Origin: Fibrobacter sp.
GTDB taxonomy: Bacteria > Fibrobacterota > Fibrobacteria > Fibrobacterales > Fibrobacteraceae
Direction of reading: 5' to 3'
Length of the DNA stretch: 45,168 nucleotides
Assembly: GCA_017965445.1 (NCBI GenBank)
Contig: JAGCPZ010000021.1
Location: 1 to 45,168 of the forward strand
Below are positions 8,947 through 17,075 of the stretch, in pieces (positions within the stretch are counted from its first letter, which is position 1; the number at the start of each line of letters is the position of its first letter). The notes beneath the pieces are model-generated. The model did no database searches. It was not told the origin of the DNA and was given only the letters and a program-made list of their open reading frames with translations. The translations under genes and the position numbers were made by a program.

Positions 8947-9711
8947 TTATTCCATGCGTTCCAGCACAACGAGGGCGCGGTCCTGCGTACTGTTCGGGAT
9001 TGTATAGAAATGCTTGTCCAAAAGCTTGTAACCGAAATCTTCCGGATGGAATACGGCAAGTTCTTCGGCAACGCCGGGGCCCTTCATGAAATAGACGCGA
9101 CCGCCGACTTTCAGCGAGTTTTGCAGACGCGGCAACGTCTTTTCCATCCATTCGAAGGCGCGGCTGATGACTCCATCGACGGGGATGGTCATGCTGCGGC
9201 TTGTGACCTTGTGGCCGAACACGTCAATCCCCTTGAGGCCCATCTTTTCGATGACCATGTTGAGGAAGTTAATGCGGTTAGGGCGCGGTTCGCACAAAGT
9301 AAGGCGGATAGAAGGGTTGACCAACTTGAGCGGGATTCCGGGGAAACCAGCACCGCTGCCGACGTCAATCATGCGGGCAGGCCACTTGGGCACGTAGGCG
9401 TTGATAAGCGTGCAGTCGGCGTAATGGCGTTCCACCATCGTCTCGAACGCATTGAGGCGCGTCAAGTCCTGGTCGTCGTTGTTCGCACGAAGCAACTGGT
9501 GGAATACCCAGAACTGCTTGAGCGTCTCGGGCTGGAGTTCCACACCGTAGTAATGCAGCAACTTGTCGAGCCCGGCCAGCGAAGGCGTGACACGCTTTCC
9601 GTTGAAAAGCGGGAACTCCGTCCTTGGAGCCTTCATGTGCGGGATAAAGTCCTTGCCAAGCGCACTGGCACCACGGGGTTTGGAATTTTTTGACCAGGAA
9701 GAATTTGCCAT
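8947..9711 (-). CDS. rsmG: 16S rRNA (guanine-527-N7) methyltransferase RsmG
   Basis: RsmG (GidB) methylates N7 of G527 in 16S rRNA using S-adenosylmethionine. The 254-residue protein has the conserved N-terminal helical region (LDKLLHYYGVELQPETLKQFWVF) and the SAM-binding motif MIDVGSGAGFPGIPLKL. This is followed by LCEPRPNRINFLNMVIEKMG, the core PVDGVISRAFEWMEKTLP, and a C-terminal strand ending in DRALVVLERME. The N-terminus is about 30 residues longer than E. coli RsmG and is basic. It diverges from the outer-membrane-type gene at 9791 and is followed by a terminator. Confidence 0.93.
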   Translation of the reverse strand: MANSSWSKNSKPRGASALGKDFIPHMKAPRTEFPLFNGKRVTPSLAGLDKLLHYYGVELQPETLKQFWVFHQLLRANNDDQDLTRLNAFETMVERHYADCTLINAYVPKWPARMIDVGSGAGFPGIPLKLVNPSIRLTLCEPRPNRINFLNMVIEKMGLKGIDVFGHKVTSRSMTIPVDGVISRAFEWMEKTLPRLQNSLKVGGRVYFMKGPGVAEELAVFHPEDFGYKLLDKHFYTIPNSTQDRALVVLERME

Positions 9712-9790
9712 GTGTAAAATTTAGAAAGTTTTGCATTTATTTTTGGTCCAAAAGGGTCTCTTCTGCGTGTTTATATAGAGGAGGTTCCTT

Positions 9791-11176
9791 TTGAACAGAA
9801 TACTTTTACTTTTCACGCTCATTATATCCGCAACAACCGTCGCGGCAGTCTCGGAGGAAAATACGCTCCTGCCTTTCGACGAAGCCCAAGTTTTCGAATG
9901 GTGGGACGACGGCATCATTACACCCGAAGAGGCCGATGAGATTTTCTCGCGACTCGAAGAAGAGAATTACGAAGAAGCCTGCCTGCTCGCCGAAGTCTAT
10001 GCGCAGGAACCGTGTGCCTTGAAGAAGCCAAAGAAACCGCGCACGGAGCGAAAACGCAAGCCCTCAAAAACAGCGCAGGCCCCCAAGTCAGCACAAGAAG
10101 TACCGTCCATCGTCCCGCATGGGCAAATATCATGGAAAGGGCAATACGATTCCGACGGCCACCTGAAAAAACTCCGCAAAGAACTGCAAGTCCAGTTCTA
10201 CTATTTCCGCTTCCGGTTCGGTTCGCAAGAACTTTTGTCATACCGTCGCGACGGTTTCGAAGCGCATTTCGGACAAATATCTACGCTGGAATTCCACAGC
10301 CACTTGCCCCTCGATACCCTGTGGGGAGTAGCGCTTTCTGTCCCAATAGGCAAGTTACGGCTCGGTGCGTTTCTCGACACGTCAAGGGCATTCCACACGC
10401 ATCTCGGTTTCCAGATAAACCGCTCAAACGAACTCAGCGCAACATTCTGGAAATTTCCGGACGAAAGCGCCCTTGCTCTCCAGGCACGCACGTCGCTCGG
10501 CCAAGTTTCTGCATGGTACCAAATCGGGCAAGATTTACCGCTCGTCAAAATCCAACTGCAAAGCGAAAAAACGCACTTCTCGTGGAAAACGACTGCCTAT
10601 TTCCACGGGGATTCACCCCCGCAAGGGCTTAACTTGAGCAAGGGCATCATCGAAAATCGGCTGTGGGCATCACAAACGGTCACCGCCCACTGGCCCGAAG
10701 CGAAGAACACGGTGTTCTCCGGCAAAGCGAGAATCTTAAGCCCCGTCGGCTCGGACTCCGTAAGCGCCCGTTTCAAGTTTTCGTTGGAATCAGGCCCCGA
10801 GCATTTGCGCCCAAGCCTTAACGTGACCTGCCTCGAGGCTAGCGAAAACTGCAGCACCACCGAGTGGAAGGGAGGCGTCGAATCCGCATGGGAACAGTTC
10901 ACGTTCAAGACAAGCGCCCGATTCCGCCACAGCAAGGGCCACACTAAACCGCCAAGAATCGAAATCGGCGCCAGCTACCGGAAATCCAGCCGCACATTCG
11001 CCAAACTGACGATTGCATTCCCCGAGGCAAATCCCGCCAAGTCCATTTCCATGCAAAACGAGTTCCGAATCGACAACGATTTTCTCGGTTGCGACTTCAT
11101 TTTTGCTTTCAAAAAAACAAAAAAAAGACCTTTCCAGCCCAACTACGCCCACCTTGAAGCCTCTTTAAAATTTTGA
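9791..11176 (+). CDS. Probable outer-membrane protein, Fibrobacter-type hypothetical
   Basis: The frame opens with TTG at 9791, preceded by an excellent GAGGAGGT ribosome-binding site 5-6 bases upstream. That makes TTG the likely true start, since there is no ATG nearby. The 461-residue product has a signal peptide (NRILLLFTLIISATTVAAV) and an acidic helical segment (VFEWWDDGIITPEEADEIF) like those seen before helix-hairpin-helix or EF-hand-like units. A Lys/Pro-rich linker (residues ~75-105) follows, then about 340 residues of alternating amphipathic strands ending HLEASLKF, with a terminal phenylalanine as in outer-membrane beta-barrels. No enzymatic motif seen. Transcription ends at the terminator at 11300. 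Confidence 0.75.
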   Translation: MNRILLLFTLIISATTVAAVSEENTLLPFDEAQVFEWWDDGIITPEEADEIFSRLEEENYEEACLLAEVYAQEPCALKKPKKPRTERKRKPSKTAQAPKSAQEVPSIVPHGQISWKGQYDSDGHLKKLRKELQVQFYYFRFRFGSQELLSYRRDGFEAHFGQISTLEFHSHLPLDTLWGVALSVPIGKLRLGAFLDTSRAFHTHLGFQINRSNELSATFWKFPDESALALQARTSLGQVSAWYQIGQDLPLVKIQLQSEKTHFSWKTTAYFHGDSPPQGLNLSKGIIENRLWASQTVTAHWPEAKNTVFSGKARILSPVGSDSVSARFKFSLESGPEHLRPSLNVTCLEASENCSTTEWKGGVESAWEQFTFKTSARFRHSKGHTKPPRIEIGASYRKSSRTFAKLTIAFPEANPAKSISMQNEFRIDNDFLGCDFIFAFKKTKKRPFQPNYAHLEASLKF

Positions 11177-11299
11177 GACATTTCTTCCCAAAAATTGCTT
11201 TTAAGGGGAAATTGGATACTTTTGTAACCAACATTTTCCACATTATTTGTCTCCCGCACCTTGAAGAAATCTATTATTAATAATACCCAAACACTCTCA

Positions 11300-11342
11300 G
11301 ACTCCTTTAGGTTCCCTCCTTTGCCTAAAGGAGTCCTTTTTA
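11300..11342 (+). terminator. Strong rho-independent terminator
   Basis: GACTCCTTTAGG (11300-11311) and CCTAAAGGAGTC (11324-11335) form a perfect 12-bp stem with a 12-base loop, followed by CTTTTTAT. It ends the outer-membrane-type gene and insulates the next small gene. Confidence 0.92.
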
Positions 11343-11369
11343 TCGGGCCCATTTTTTTATCTTAGGGAC

Positions 11370-11756
11370 ATGTTTTACATTGCAGCCATTATCGGGGCAG
11401 TCGTCTTTTTGCCCTCCATCGTGCTCAACATAGCTCTCGCATGCGGAGCACCGCTTGGCATGTACGCCATGAACGGGCGCCACAAAGTCGTCCCCAAAGA
11501 AGTCCGTCGGGCGTTTGTGCTGCCGATAATCATGCAGTTCGTAGCGCTTTTCACGATTCTGAGCGCTGGGCATGTACTCCCGGAGACGATTCCGTTCGGG
11601 ATTGTCCGCATTCTCGCCTTCTTTTTCGCGGTTTACTTGACGTTTTACACGGCAACGGTTTTTTTCAGCTTGAGCGCCAAGGAACGGCATGTGATGGGGC
11701 CGCTCGCATTCGCATCGACCGTCTGCTTTTGGATTGTCGCGGTAGGGACGATTTAG
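11370..11756 (+). CDS. Small integral membrane protein
   Basis: The 128-residue protein has four predicted membrane helices: FYIAAIIGAVVFLPSIVLNIA, RAFVLPIIMQFVALFTILSAG, GIVRILAFFFAVYLTFYTATVF and GPLAFASTVCFWIVAVGTI. I do not recognise the family and see no catalytic motif. It starts 28 bases after the terminator and has only weak similarity to a ribosome-binding site upstream. Its TAG stop is fused directly to a dispersed repeat that recurs behind another gene at 1831. Confidence 0.7.
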   Translation: MFYIAAIIGAVVFLPSIVLNIALACGAPLGMYAMNGRHKVVPKEVRRAFVLPIIMQFVALFTILSAGHVLPETIPFGIVRILAFFFAVYLTFYTATVFFSLSAKERHVMGPLAFASTVCFWIVAVGTI

Positions 11757-11830
11757 ACGAAAGAACGCCGCTTAGGTTGGTGAGCTCACCGAACCACGCG
11801 GCTACAGACGAAAGACGAGAGGTGAGAGAC
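11754..11830 (+). repeat. Mosaic repeat abutting a stop codon, copy 2
   Basis: TAGACGAAAGAACGCC begins at the stop codon of the membrane-protein gene. An inner unit GGTTGGTGAGCTCACCGAACCA (a near-palindrome) follows, then GGCTACAGACGAAAGACGAGAG. The outer blocks match 1788-1833. The inner unit and the GACGAAAGACGAGAG block match the sequence found inside yidC at 29471-29548. Confidence 0.65.
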
Positions 11831-11861
11831 GACAACTGCGTAAAGCGAAAGGCAATAGAAA

Positions 11862-12542
11862 ATGGAAAAGGCAGCACCGAAACACAATTACCAAGTGGAT
11901 TTGGAACGGATTATCCGGCGTCTTGAGCGCACGGGTGAAGTGCCAACGCTTTTGCTGCACGCCTGTTGCGCGCCATGCAGCAGCTACACCATCGAATACC
12001 TCTCCCAGTATTTTAAGATTACTCTTTTCTACTACAACCCGAACATTGCACCCGCCGAAGAATACCAGCACCGCGTAAACGAAATCAAGCGGTTCGTTAG
12101 TGAATTTAAGACAAAGTATCCAGTTACGCTCATCGAGGGCGAATACGACACGAAAAAGTTCTACGATGTTGCCCGCGGACTGGAGCAGGAACCCGAAGGT
12201 GGCAAGCGTTGCCGCAAGTGTTTCGAGCTCCGTCTTGCAGAATCTGCACGACTCGCAAAAGAGCTGAACTGTGACTACTTCACGACGACGCTCACCATCA
12301 GCCCGATGAAGGACGCCCAGGTGCTCAACGAGGTCGTTCAGGAACAGTGCGATATTTATGGAATCAGGCGGCTCCCCAGCGATTTCAAGAAAAAGGGCGG
12401 TTACAAGCGTTCCATCCAGTTGTCGCACGAATACAACCTTTACCGTCAGAACTTTTGCGGATGCGTCTATTCCATGCGAGAGGCGAAAGAACGCGAAGCA
12501 AAGAAAATAGAAGGAAACAGAAACACGGGTGAAGCAGTTTAA
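11862..12542 (+). CDS. queH: Epoxyqueuosine reductase QueH
   Basis: QueH (DUF208) reduces epoxyqueuosine to queuosine in tRNA, the last step of the Q pathway, and replaces the cobalamin-dependent QueG. The 226-residue protein shows the family cysteine motifs: LLLHACCAPCSSYTIEYL (residues ~28-45), EGGKRCRKCFELRL (~110-123) and QNFCGCVYSMREA near the C-terminus. These bind an Fe-S cluster and a second metal. It stands apart from queC-queD-queE at 31647-33333, yet together they imply de novo queuosine synthesis. The start codon lies in repeat-flanked DNA with only a weak ribosome-binding site. Confidence 0.95.
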   Translation: MEKAAPKHNYQVDLERIIRRLERTGEVPTLLLHACCAPCSSYTIEYLSQYFKITLFYYNPNIAPAEEYQHRVNEIKRFVSEFKTKYPVTLIEGEYDTKKFYDVARGLEQEPEGGKRCRKCFELRLAESARLAKELNCDYFTTTLTISPMKDAQVLNEVVQEQCDIYGIRRLPSDFKKKGGYKRSIQLSHEYNLYRQNFCGCVYSMREAKEREAKKIEGNRNTGEAV

Positions 12543-12649
12543 GGGAATCCTTGCACAATTCAGCATTGCATAATGCATCACCGGGCCAGGATGGCAATGT
12601 AGAATAAAAGGGATGACATCTAAAGCGTTATTTTATATACTTCTAGGGA

Positions 12650-13654
12650 ATGGTTAGGACTTGGATTTACATATTCGCCGCTTTTTTATGCATCGTCGCA
12701 GCAGCCTGCAGCGATGATGTTGCCCAGGCGCACGACAATCCCGATTCATCCGATTCTATCTCGGTCATAGAAGTGTCCTCTTCCAGCGATTTTCCGATCA
12801 GCGCATTCTCCCGCTCGACAAAAGTCCCCATTTTCTTTTCTAACCAAGTTCAAATTAAAAGTTCATCTTCAATCAAAATAAAATCTTCGTCAAGCAAGGC
12901 AAGGCAATCTTCCAGCAGTTCCAAGCCGATGTCTTCGTCCGCAACCTCATCGAGCAGTGAGTCTTCCAGTTCCGTCGCAAGTTCCAGTTCGAGCACTCCT
13001 AAATCTAGCGCGGCGCTCCGCTTTTATGACTGCGATACATACAGCTGCGTCACCACTGATTACCTAAATCCGGACATTTCTTATGGAGAACTTTTGGATA
13101 AACGAGACAATCACGTTTACCGCACTATCGTCATCAGCAATCACGTGTGGACTGCGCAGAACATGGATTTCAACGTCGGCTCCGATTCAGCAGTCGCAAG
13201 CTGGTGCTACAACAACGACCCGCAAAACTGCGAAAAATACGGAAGGCTTTACACCTGGGACGCCGCGCAAAAAGTTTGCCCGGAAGGATGGCACCTGCCT
13301 ACCACAGAAGAATGGATAGAACTCCTAAACGACCACACTTGCAACTATGAACAATTGGATGACGGCACCCACTCATTCGACTGTGTGGGCAATAAAATAA
13401 AATCAACAAGCACTTGGGATGAAACCGGTGAAGAACAAAATACTCTCGGTTTTTCAGTCACTGCCGCAGGAATAATTTTTGAATCGACTCCGATATCCCT
13501 CGGCGAAGCAACATTCTTCTGGTCTGCAACAGACACCCTTTCGCTTTACGCTTTCGCCACCTTATTACAACAGGACGAAGGTACTGTACTTTTGGGAGCA
13601 ATCGGTAAAAGCAACGGTTTTTCCGTGCGCTGCATAAAAGGGTATGCAGAGTAA
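12650..13654 (+). CDS. FISUMP-domain lipoprotein
   Basis: The 334-residue protein has a lipoprotein signal peptide (WIYIFAAFLCIVAAAC, cysteine at residue ~20). A Ser-rich linker of about 70 residues made of SSSSS blocks follows, then a C-terminal domain with the FISUMP pattern: VWTAQNMDFNVG, SWCYNNDPQNCEKYGRLYTWDAA, CPEGWHLPTTEEWIEL, FWSATD and GFSVRCIKG. This domain is greatly expanded in Fibrobacter succinogenes and related to formylglycine-generating-enzyme/C-type-lectin-like surface folds; its precise job is not established. The linker suggests surface display. It ends 12 bases before ygiQ. Confidence 0.9.
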   Translation: MVRTWIYIFAAFLCIVAAACSDDVAQAHDNPDSSDSISVIEVSSSSDFPISAFSRSTKVPIFFSNQVQIKSSSSIKIKSSSSKARQSSSSSKPMSSSATSSSSESSSSVASSSSSTPKSSAALRFYDCDTYSCVTTDYLNPDISYGELLDKRDNHVYRTIVISNHVWTAQNMDFNVGSDSAVASWCYNNDPQNCEKYGRLYTWDAAQKVCPEGWHLPTTEEWIELLNDHTCNYEQLDDGTHSFDCVGNKIKSTSTWDETGEEQNTLGFSVTAAGIIFESTPISLGEATFFWSATDTLSLYAFATLLQQDEGTVLLGAIGKSNGFSVRCIKGYAE

Positions 13655-13666
13655 ATAGGTTTGGTT

Positions 13667-15916
13667 ATGTACGATCCGCGATTTTTACCCATTTGCAAAG
13701 AAGACCTGGACGAACTCGGCTGGGATTACGTTGATGTGATTATCATCAGCGCCGACGCTTATGTCGATCACCCTTGCTTTGGGCATGCGGTTGTCGGACG
13801 ACTTTTGGAACATGAAGGTTTGCGCGTAGCGATACTCCCGCAGCCGAACTGGCGCGACGACTTGCGCGATTTCAAGAAGCTCGGGAAGCCGCGACTTTTC
13901 TTCGCGATTTCGAGCGGCATGGATTCCATGGTAAACCACTACACCGCCGCAAAGCGCCTCCGCAGCGACGATGCCTTTACGCCGGGGAACAAGGCCGGAT
14001 TCCGCCCGGATTACGCGACTTACACGTACGCCAAGATTTTGAAGAAGCTCTACCCCGACGTGCCGCTGCTCATTGGCGGGCTCGAATCGAGCCTTCGCCG
14101 CGTGACGCATTACGACTACTGGAGCAATAGACTCAAGCCAAGTATTTTGTTCGATACGCAGGCCGATATTCTCGTCTATGGCATGGGCGAAAAGCCGCTG
14201 AAAGAAATTGTTCGTTTGCTCAAAAAAGGCGTTCCGTTTTCGAGCCTGAATTCTGTTCCGCAAACCGCCTACTTGGCGCCCAAAGGAAACGTTCCCAAAA
14301 ACAGCAATTGGGAAGACATGCGATTGTACAGCTACGAGGAATGTCTGGAAAGCAAGCGAAATCAAATCGAGAACTGCCGCAGAGTCGATATCGAATGCAA
14401 CAAGTGGTTCCAGCGCCGCATTCTCCAAGATGTCGCTGAACAGACCGTGGTGATTAACCCGGCATACCCACCGCTGGAATACGGCGAACTGGACGAAAGT
14501 TTTGAATACCCCTACGCCCGCGAGCCGCACCCGCGCTACAAGAAGCGCGGCAACGTGCCTGCGTTTGACATGATCAAGTTTAGCATCAACACGCACCGTG
14601 GCTGTTTTGGCGGTTGCAGTTTCTGCGCCATCAATGCGCACCAAGGCAAGTTCATCGCAAGCCGCAGCCGCGAAAGCATTCTGCGCGAAGTCGAAATTGT
14701 CACCAACATGGAAGGCTTTGCCGGAACGATTACAGACCTTGGCGGGCCCAGCGCGAACATGTACAACATGCGTGGTCGCGACCCCAGCCGTTGCCAAAAG
14801 TGCGCACGAGCCAGTTGCCTTACGCCCAAAATTTGCGACAACATGGACACGCACCATAAAGAAATTTTGGAGTTGTATCGTGAAGTCCGTAACCATCCGA
14901 AAGTGAAACACCTATTCATCGGAAGCGGCGTGCGTTACGACATGCTCTTGCAGGAGACGGACGACGAAGAACTCCGCAAGGACCACGAAGAATACGCCCG
15001 CGAACTCATCGATTACCACGTGAGCGGACGATTGAAAGTGGCGCCCGAGCACACCAGCGACGCCGTACTGAAATTGATGCGCAAGCCGAGCTTTACGTTG
15101 TTCCACAAGTTCAAAGAATTCTTTGACGACGAATGCAAACGCATCGGCAAAAAACAACAACTGATTCCATACTTTATCAGTAGCCACCCCGGATGCACTG
15201 AAGCCGACATGGCCGAACTTGCACTCGAAACAAAGCAATTGGGTTTCCAGTTGGAACAAGTGCAAGACTTTACGCCAACGCCGATGACCATTGCGACCGA
15301 GATGTTCTACGCCGAAATGACGCCAGACGGAAAACCGCTTTTTGTCGCGAAAACGCCGGAAGAAAAGGCTAACCAGAAGCAATTCTTCTTCTGGTACATT
15401 CCGGCGAACCGCCCGCACTTGCGCGAAGTTCTGGAACGACTCAAAATGGGGAAAGTCAGCCGTTTGCTGCTGAGTCGCACCGCCATGGCGGAGGGCAAGG
15501 AATACTTCCCGAGCAAAGAACGCGAGCAGAACGAAGACTTCCGCAACCGCGAAATGCAAAAGCGCGACGAACGCACGAATGCGTTACGCCCGAAAAAAGA
15601 AAAGGTTAAAAACCGCTGGCGAGACGAAGGGTACGAAGGCCGCGGATTCGGCGAGAGTCGCGACCGCTTTAGCGATAATCGCTTTGAACGCGAAGGGGAT
15701 CGCCAAGAACGCCGCGGATTCCATAGTGAACGAGACCGCCGATTTGATGATCGGGGATTCGACCGCAATGGAGACCGCCGCGGGAACCAGCAGAACGCGC
15801 CGTTCCGCGAGCACCGCAATATCGAAGACAAGAACCGCTTCAACAGCGGCGAAATAAACCTCGCCAGCCGCCGCTCACACGGCAAAGGTTTCAAGAAACC
15901 AACGTTTAAGAAGTGA
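13667..15916 (+). CDS. ygiQ: YgiQ-family radical SAM protein
   Basis: This 749-residue protein has the YgiQ architecture. An N-terminal B12-binding-like region (DVIIISADAYVDHPCFGHAVVGRLLEHEGLRVAILPQPNW) precedes a radical SAM core with the CxxxCxxC cluster motif in RGCFGGCSFCAINAHQGK. Further family motifs are ITDLGGPSANMYNM, CLTPKICDNMDTHH, KVAPEHTSDAVLKLM and QVQDFTPTPMT. A TTG at 13661 also opens the frame, but the ATG at 13667 gives MYDPRFLPICKEDLDELGWD, as in homologues. After about residue 620 an Arg/Asp/Glu-rich low-complexity tail of about 130 residues is added, probably disordered and nucleic-acid binding. The reaction of YgiQ proteins is unknown. Confidence 0.93.
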   Translation: MYDPRFLPICKEDLDELGWDYVDVIIISADAYVDHPCFGHAVVGRLLEHEGLRVAILPQPNWRDDLRDFKKLGKPRLFFAISSGMDSMVNHYTAAKRLRSDDAFTPGNKAGFRPDYATYTYAKILKKLYPDVPLLIGGLESSLRRVTHYDYWSNRLKPSILFDTQADILVYGMGEKPLKEIVRLLKKGVPFSSLNSVPQTAYLAPKGNVPKNSNWEDMRLYSYEECLESKRNQIENCRRVDIECNKWFQRRILQDVAEQTVVINPAYPPLEYGELDESFEYPYAREPHPRYKKRGNVPAFDMIKFSINTHRGCFGGCSFCAINAHQGKFIASRSRESILREVEIVTNMEGFAGTITDLGGPSANMYNMRGRDPSRCQKCARASCLTPKICDNMDTHHKEILELYREVRNHPKVKHLFIGSGVRYDMLLQETDDEELRKDHEEYARELIDYHVSGRLKVAPEHTSDAVLKLMRKPSFTLFHKFKEFFDDECKRIGKKQQLIPYFISSHPGCTEADMAELALETKQLGFQLEQVQDFTPTPMTIATEMFYAEMTPDGKPLFVAKTPEEKANQKQFFFWYIPANRPHLREVLERLKMGKVSRLLLSRTAMAEGKEYFPSKEREQNEDFRNREMQKRDERTNALRPKKEKVKNRWRDEGYEGRGFGESRDRFSDNRFEREGDRQERRGFHSERDRRFDDRGFDRNGDRRGNQQNAPFREHRNIEDKNRFNSGEINLASRRSHGKGFKKPTFKK

Positions 15917-15950
15917 TGGCGGGATCGCCGCCGGGACAGTCACCCTACCG

Positions 15951-16031
15951 TCATCCTGAGGGGCGACGCCCCGAAGGATCCAGTTACAGTTCTACTAAAA
16001 ATGGCGATGCCGGCACAACGGCCGGCATGAC
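15951..16031. repeat. Dispersed palindromic repeat unit (GTCATCCTGAG...GGATCCAGT type)
   Basis: The convergent ygiQ-prmA spacer contains GTCATCCTGAGGGGCGACGC followed by CCGAAGGATCCAGTTAC, then the hairpin GCCGGcacaacgGCCGGC and CATGACA. The same family recurs at 16979, 18195, 23705, 27487, 30767, 39256 and 43852, always outside intact genes. Confidence 0.7.
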
Positions 16032-16067
16032 AATTCAATCAAGCGTTTGTCGTCTAAAAAGGCTCGC

Positions 16068-16910
16068 TTAGGAGTGTGCAAGCACACTCCACCACTCTCC
16101 TTTTTCGCGTTCGACGGAGACTTTGAAACCGGCTTCTTCGAACCACTTGAGGATGTAATCCTTTTCAGTGACGAGCTGACCGCTGATGATGAGTTCGCCG
16201 CCTTCGGCGAGCAAGTCCTCGATATCATCGCGCAATGGCCAAAGTTCGCTGCGAATCATGTTGCAAAGAATCACGTCGAACTTCGTTCCGTCCTTGAACG
16301 CGTCCAGGAATCCGAGCACGCAGTCGCTTTCGCCAAAACCATTGCGTTCAAAGTTTTCCGCAATGCAAGGAATCGTGAGCGGGTCGATTTCTGTACCCAC
16401 AGCAAGGCTTGCGCCCTTGCGACGTGCAAACATCGCGAGGATGCCCGTTCCCGTTCCAATGTCGAGAACAGTCTTGCCATTAAAATCAATATTTTCCATG
16501 AGCGCGGCACAGCTACTCGTCGTCTCGTGCTCACCCGTTCCAAATGCAGTTTTCGCCTCAAGTTCCAAGACAACCGCATCGGGATCTTCTGGCGTGAACT
16601 CCACCCAAGGTGGACGCACCCAAAGGTGCTCGCTCACAGCCACCGGCTGTGCGCGGTCACGCCACCACTTGTCCCAATCCTTCGCAGGCTCTTCCGTCAC
16701 TGTGAAGTTGTACTGCGGAAATTCCGCCACGATGCGGTCGCGTTCCGCCTTATCGCCCGTATAAAAACAGAACTCCGTGCGACCAGCAGTCACCGGGTCC
16801 AGTTCTTCGAGTGTCGCAACGCCTGCTTCAAAAAGCAGGTAACTTGCAATTTCATATTCTTCATCGGGGCAGTTGCCCTGAGCCTTGTACCAAGTATCGA
16901 TTTTCTGCAT
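16068..16910 (-). CDS. prmA: Ribosomal protein L11 methyltransferase PrmA
   Basis: PrmA trimethylates several amino groups of ribosomal protein L11 with SAM. The 280-residue protein shows an N-terminal substrate-recognition domain and the linker DWDKWWRDRAQPVAVSEHLWV. The catalytic domain follows: FGTGEHETTSSCAAL, the SAM motif VLDIGTGTGILAMFARRKGA, VGTEIDPLTIPCIAENFERN, and FDVILCNMIRSELW in place of the usual DLVVANILA. The C-terminus GELIISGQLVTEKDYILKWFEEAGF is typical. It is convergent with ygiQ across a repeat. Confidence 0.92.
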   Translation of the reverse strand: MQKIDTWYKAQGNCPDEEYEIASYLLFEAGVATLEELDPVTAGRTEFCFYTGDKAERDRIVAEFPQYNFTVTEEPAKDWDKWWRDRAQPVAVSEHLWVRPPWVEFTPEDPDAVVLELEAKTAFGTGEHETTSSCAALMENIDFNGKTVLDIGTGTGILAMFARRKGASLAVGTEIDPLTIPCIAENFERNGFGESDCVLGFLDAFKDGTKFDVILCNMIRSELWPLRDDIEDLLAEGGELIISGQLVTEKDYILKWFEEAGFKVSVEREKGEWWSVLAHS

Positions 16911-16978
16911 GAGTAAAATTTATGAAAATTAAAGGCTCGTCAAATACAGCTCTTGAAAAAGTGATATATTTTACCACA

Positions 16979-17060
16979 CGTCATCCTGAGCAACGCGAAG
17001 GATCCAGTAAATTATTTAAAAGTAACTGGATTCTTCGGCTTTCGCCTCAGAATGACTAAC
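16979..17060. repeat. Dispersed palindromic repeat reaching into the Fic gene start
   Basis: CGTCATCCTGAGCAACGCGA followed by AGGATCCAGTAA is mirrored by AACTGGATTCTTCGGCTTTC followed by GCCTCAGAATGAC. The two halves form a long imperfect hairpin. The distal arm supplies the ATG at 17052, the first possible start of the following open frame. Confidence 0.75.
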
Positions 17061-17075
17061 GCGCCGAACACCAAC

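Noticed and set aside
12385..12597. Minus-strand 70-codon frame at the end of queH
   Set aside because: Mostly antisense to queH with no ribosome-binding site or motif.
13685..14911. A 408-codon open frame on the minus strand opposite ygiQ
   Set aside because: Antisense shadow of a well-supported radical SAM gene; no domain seen.
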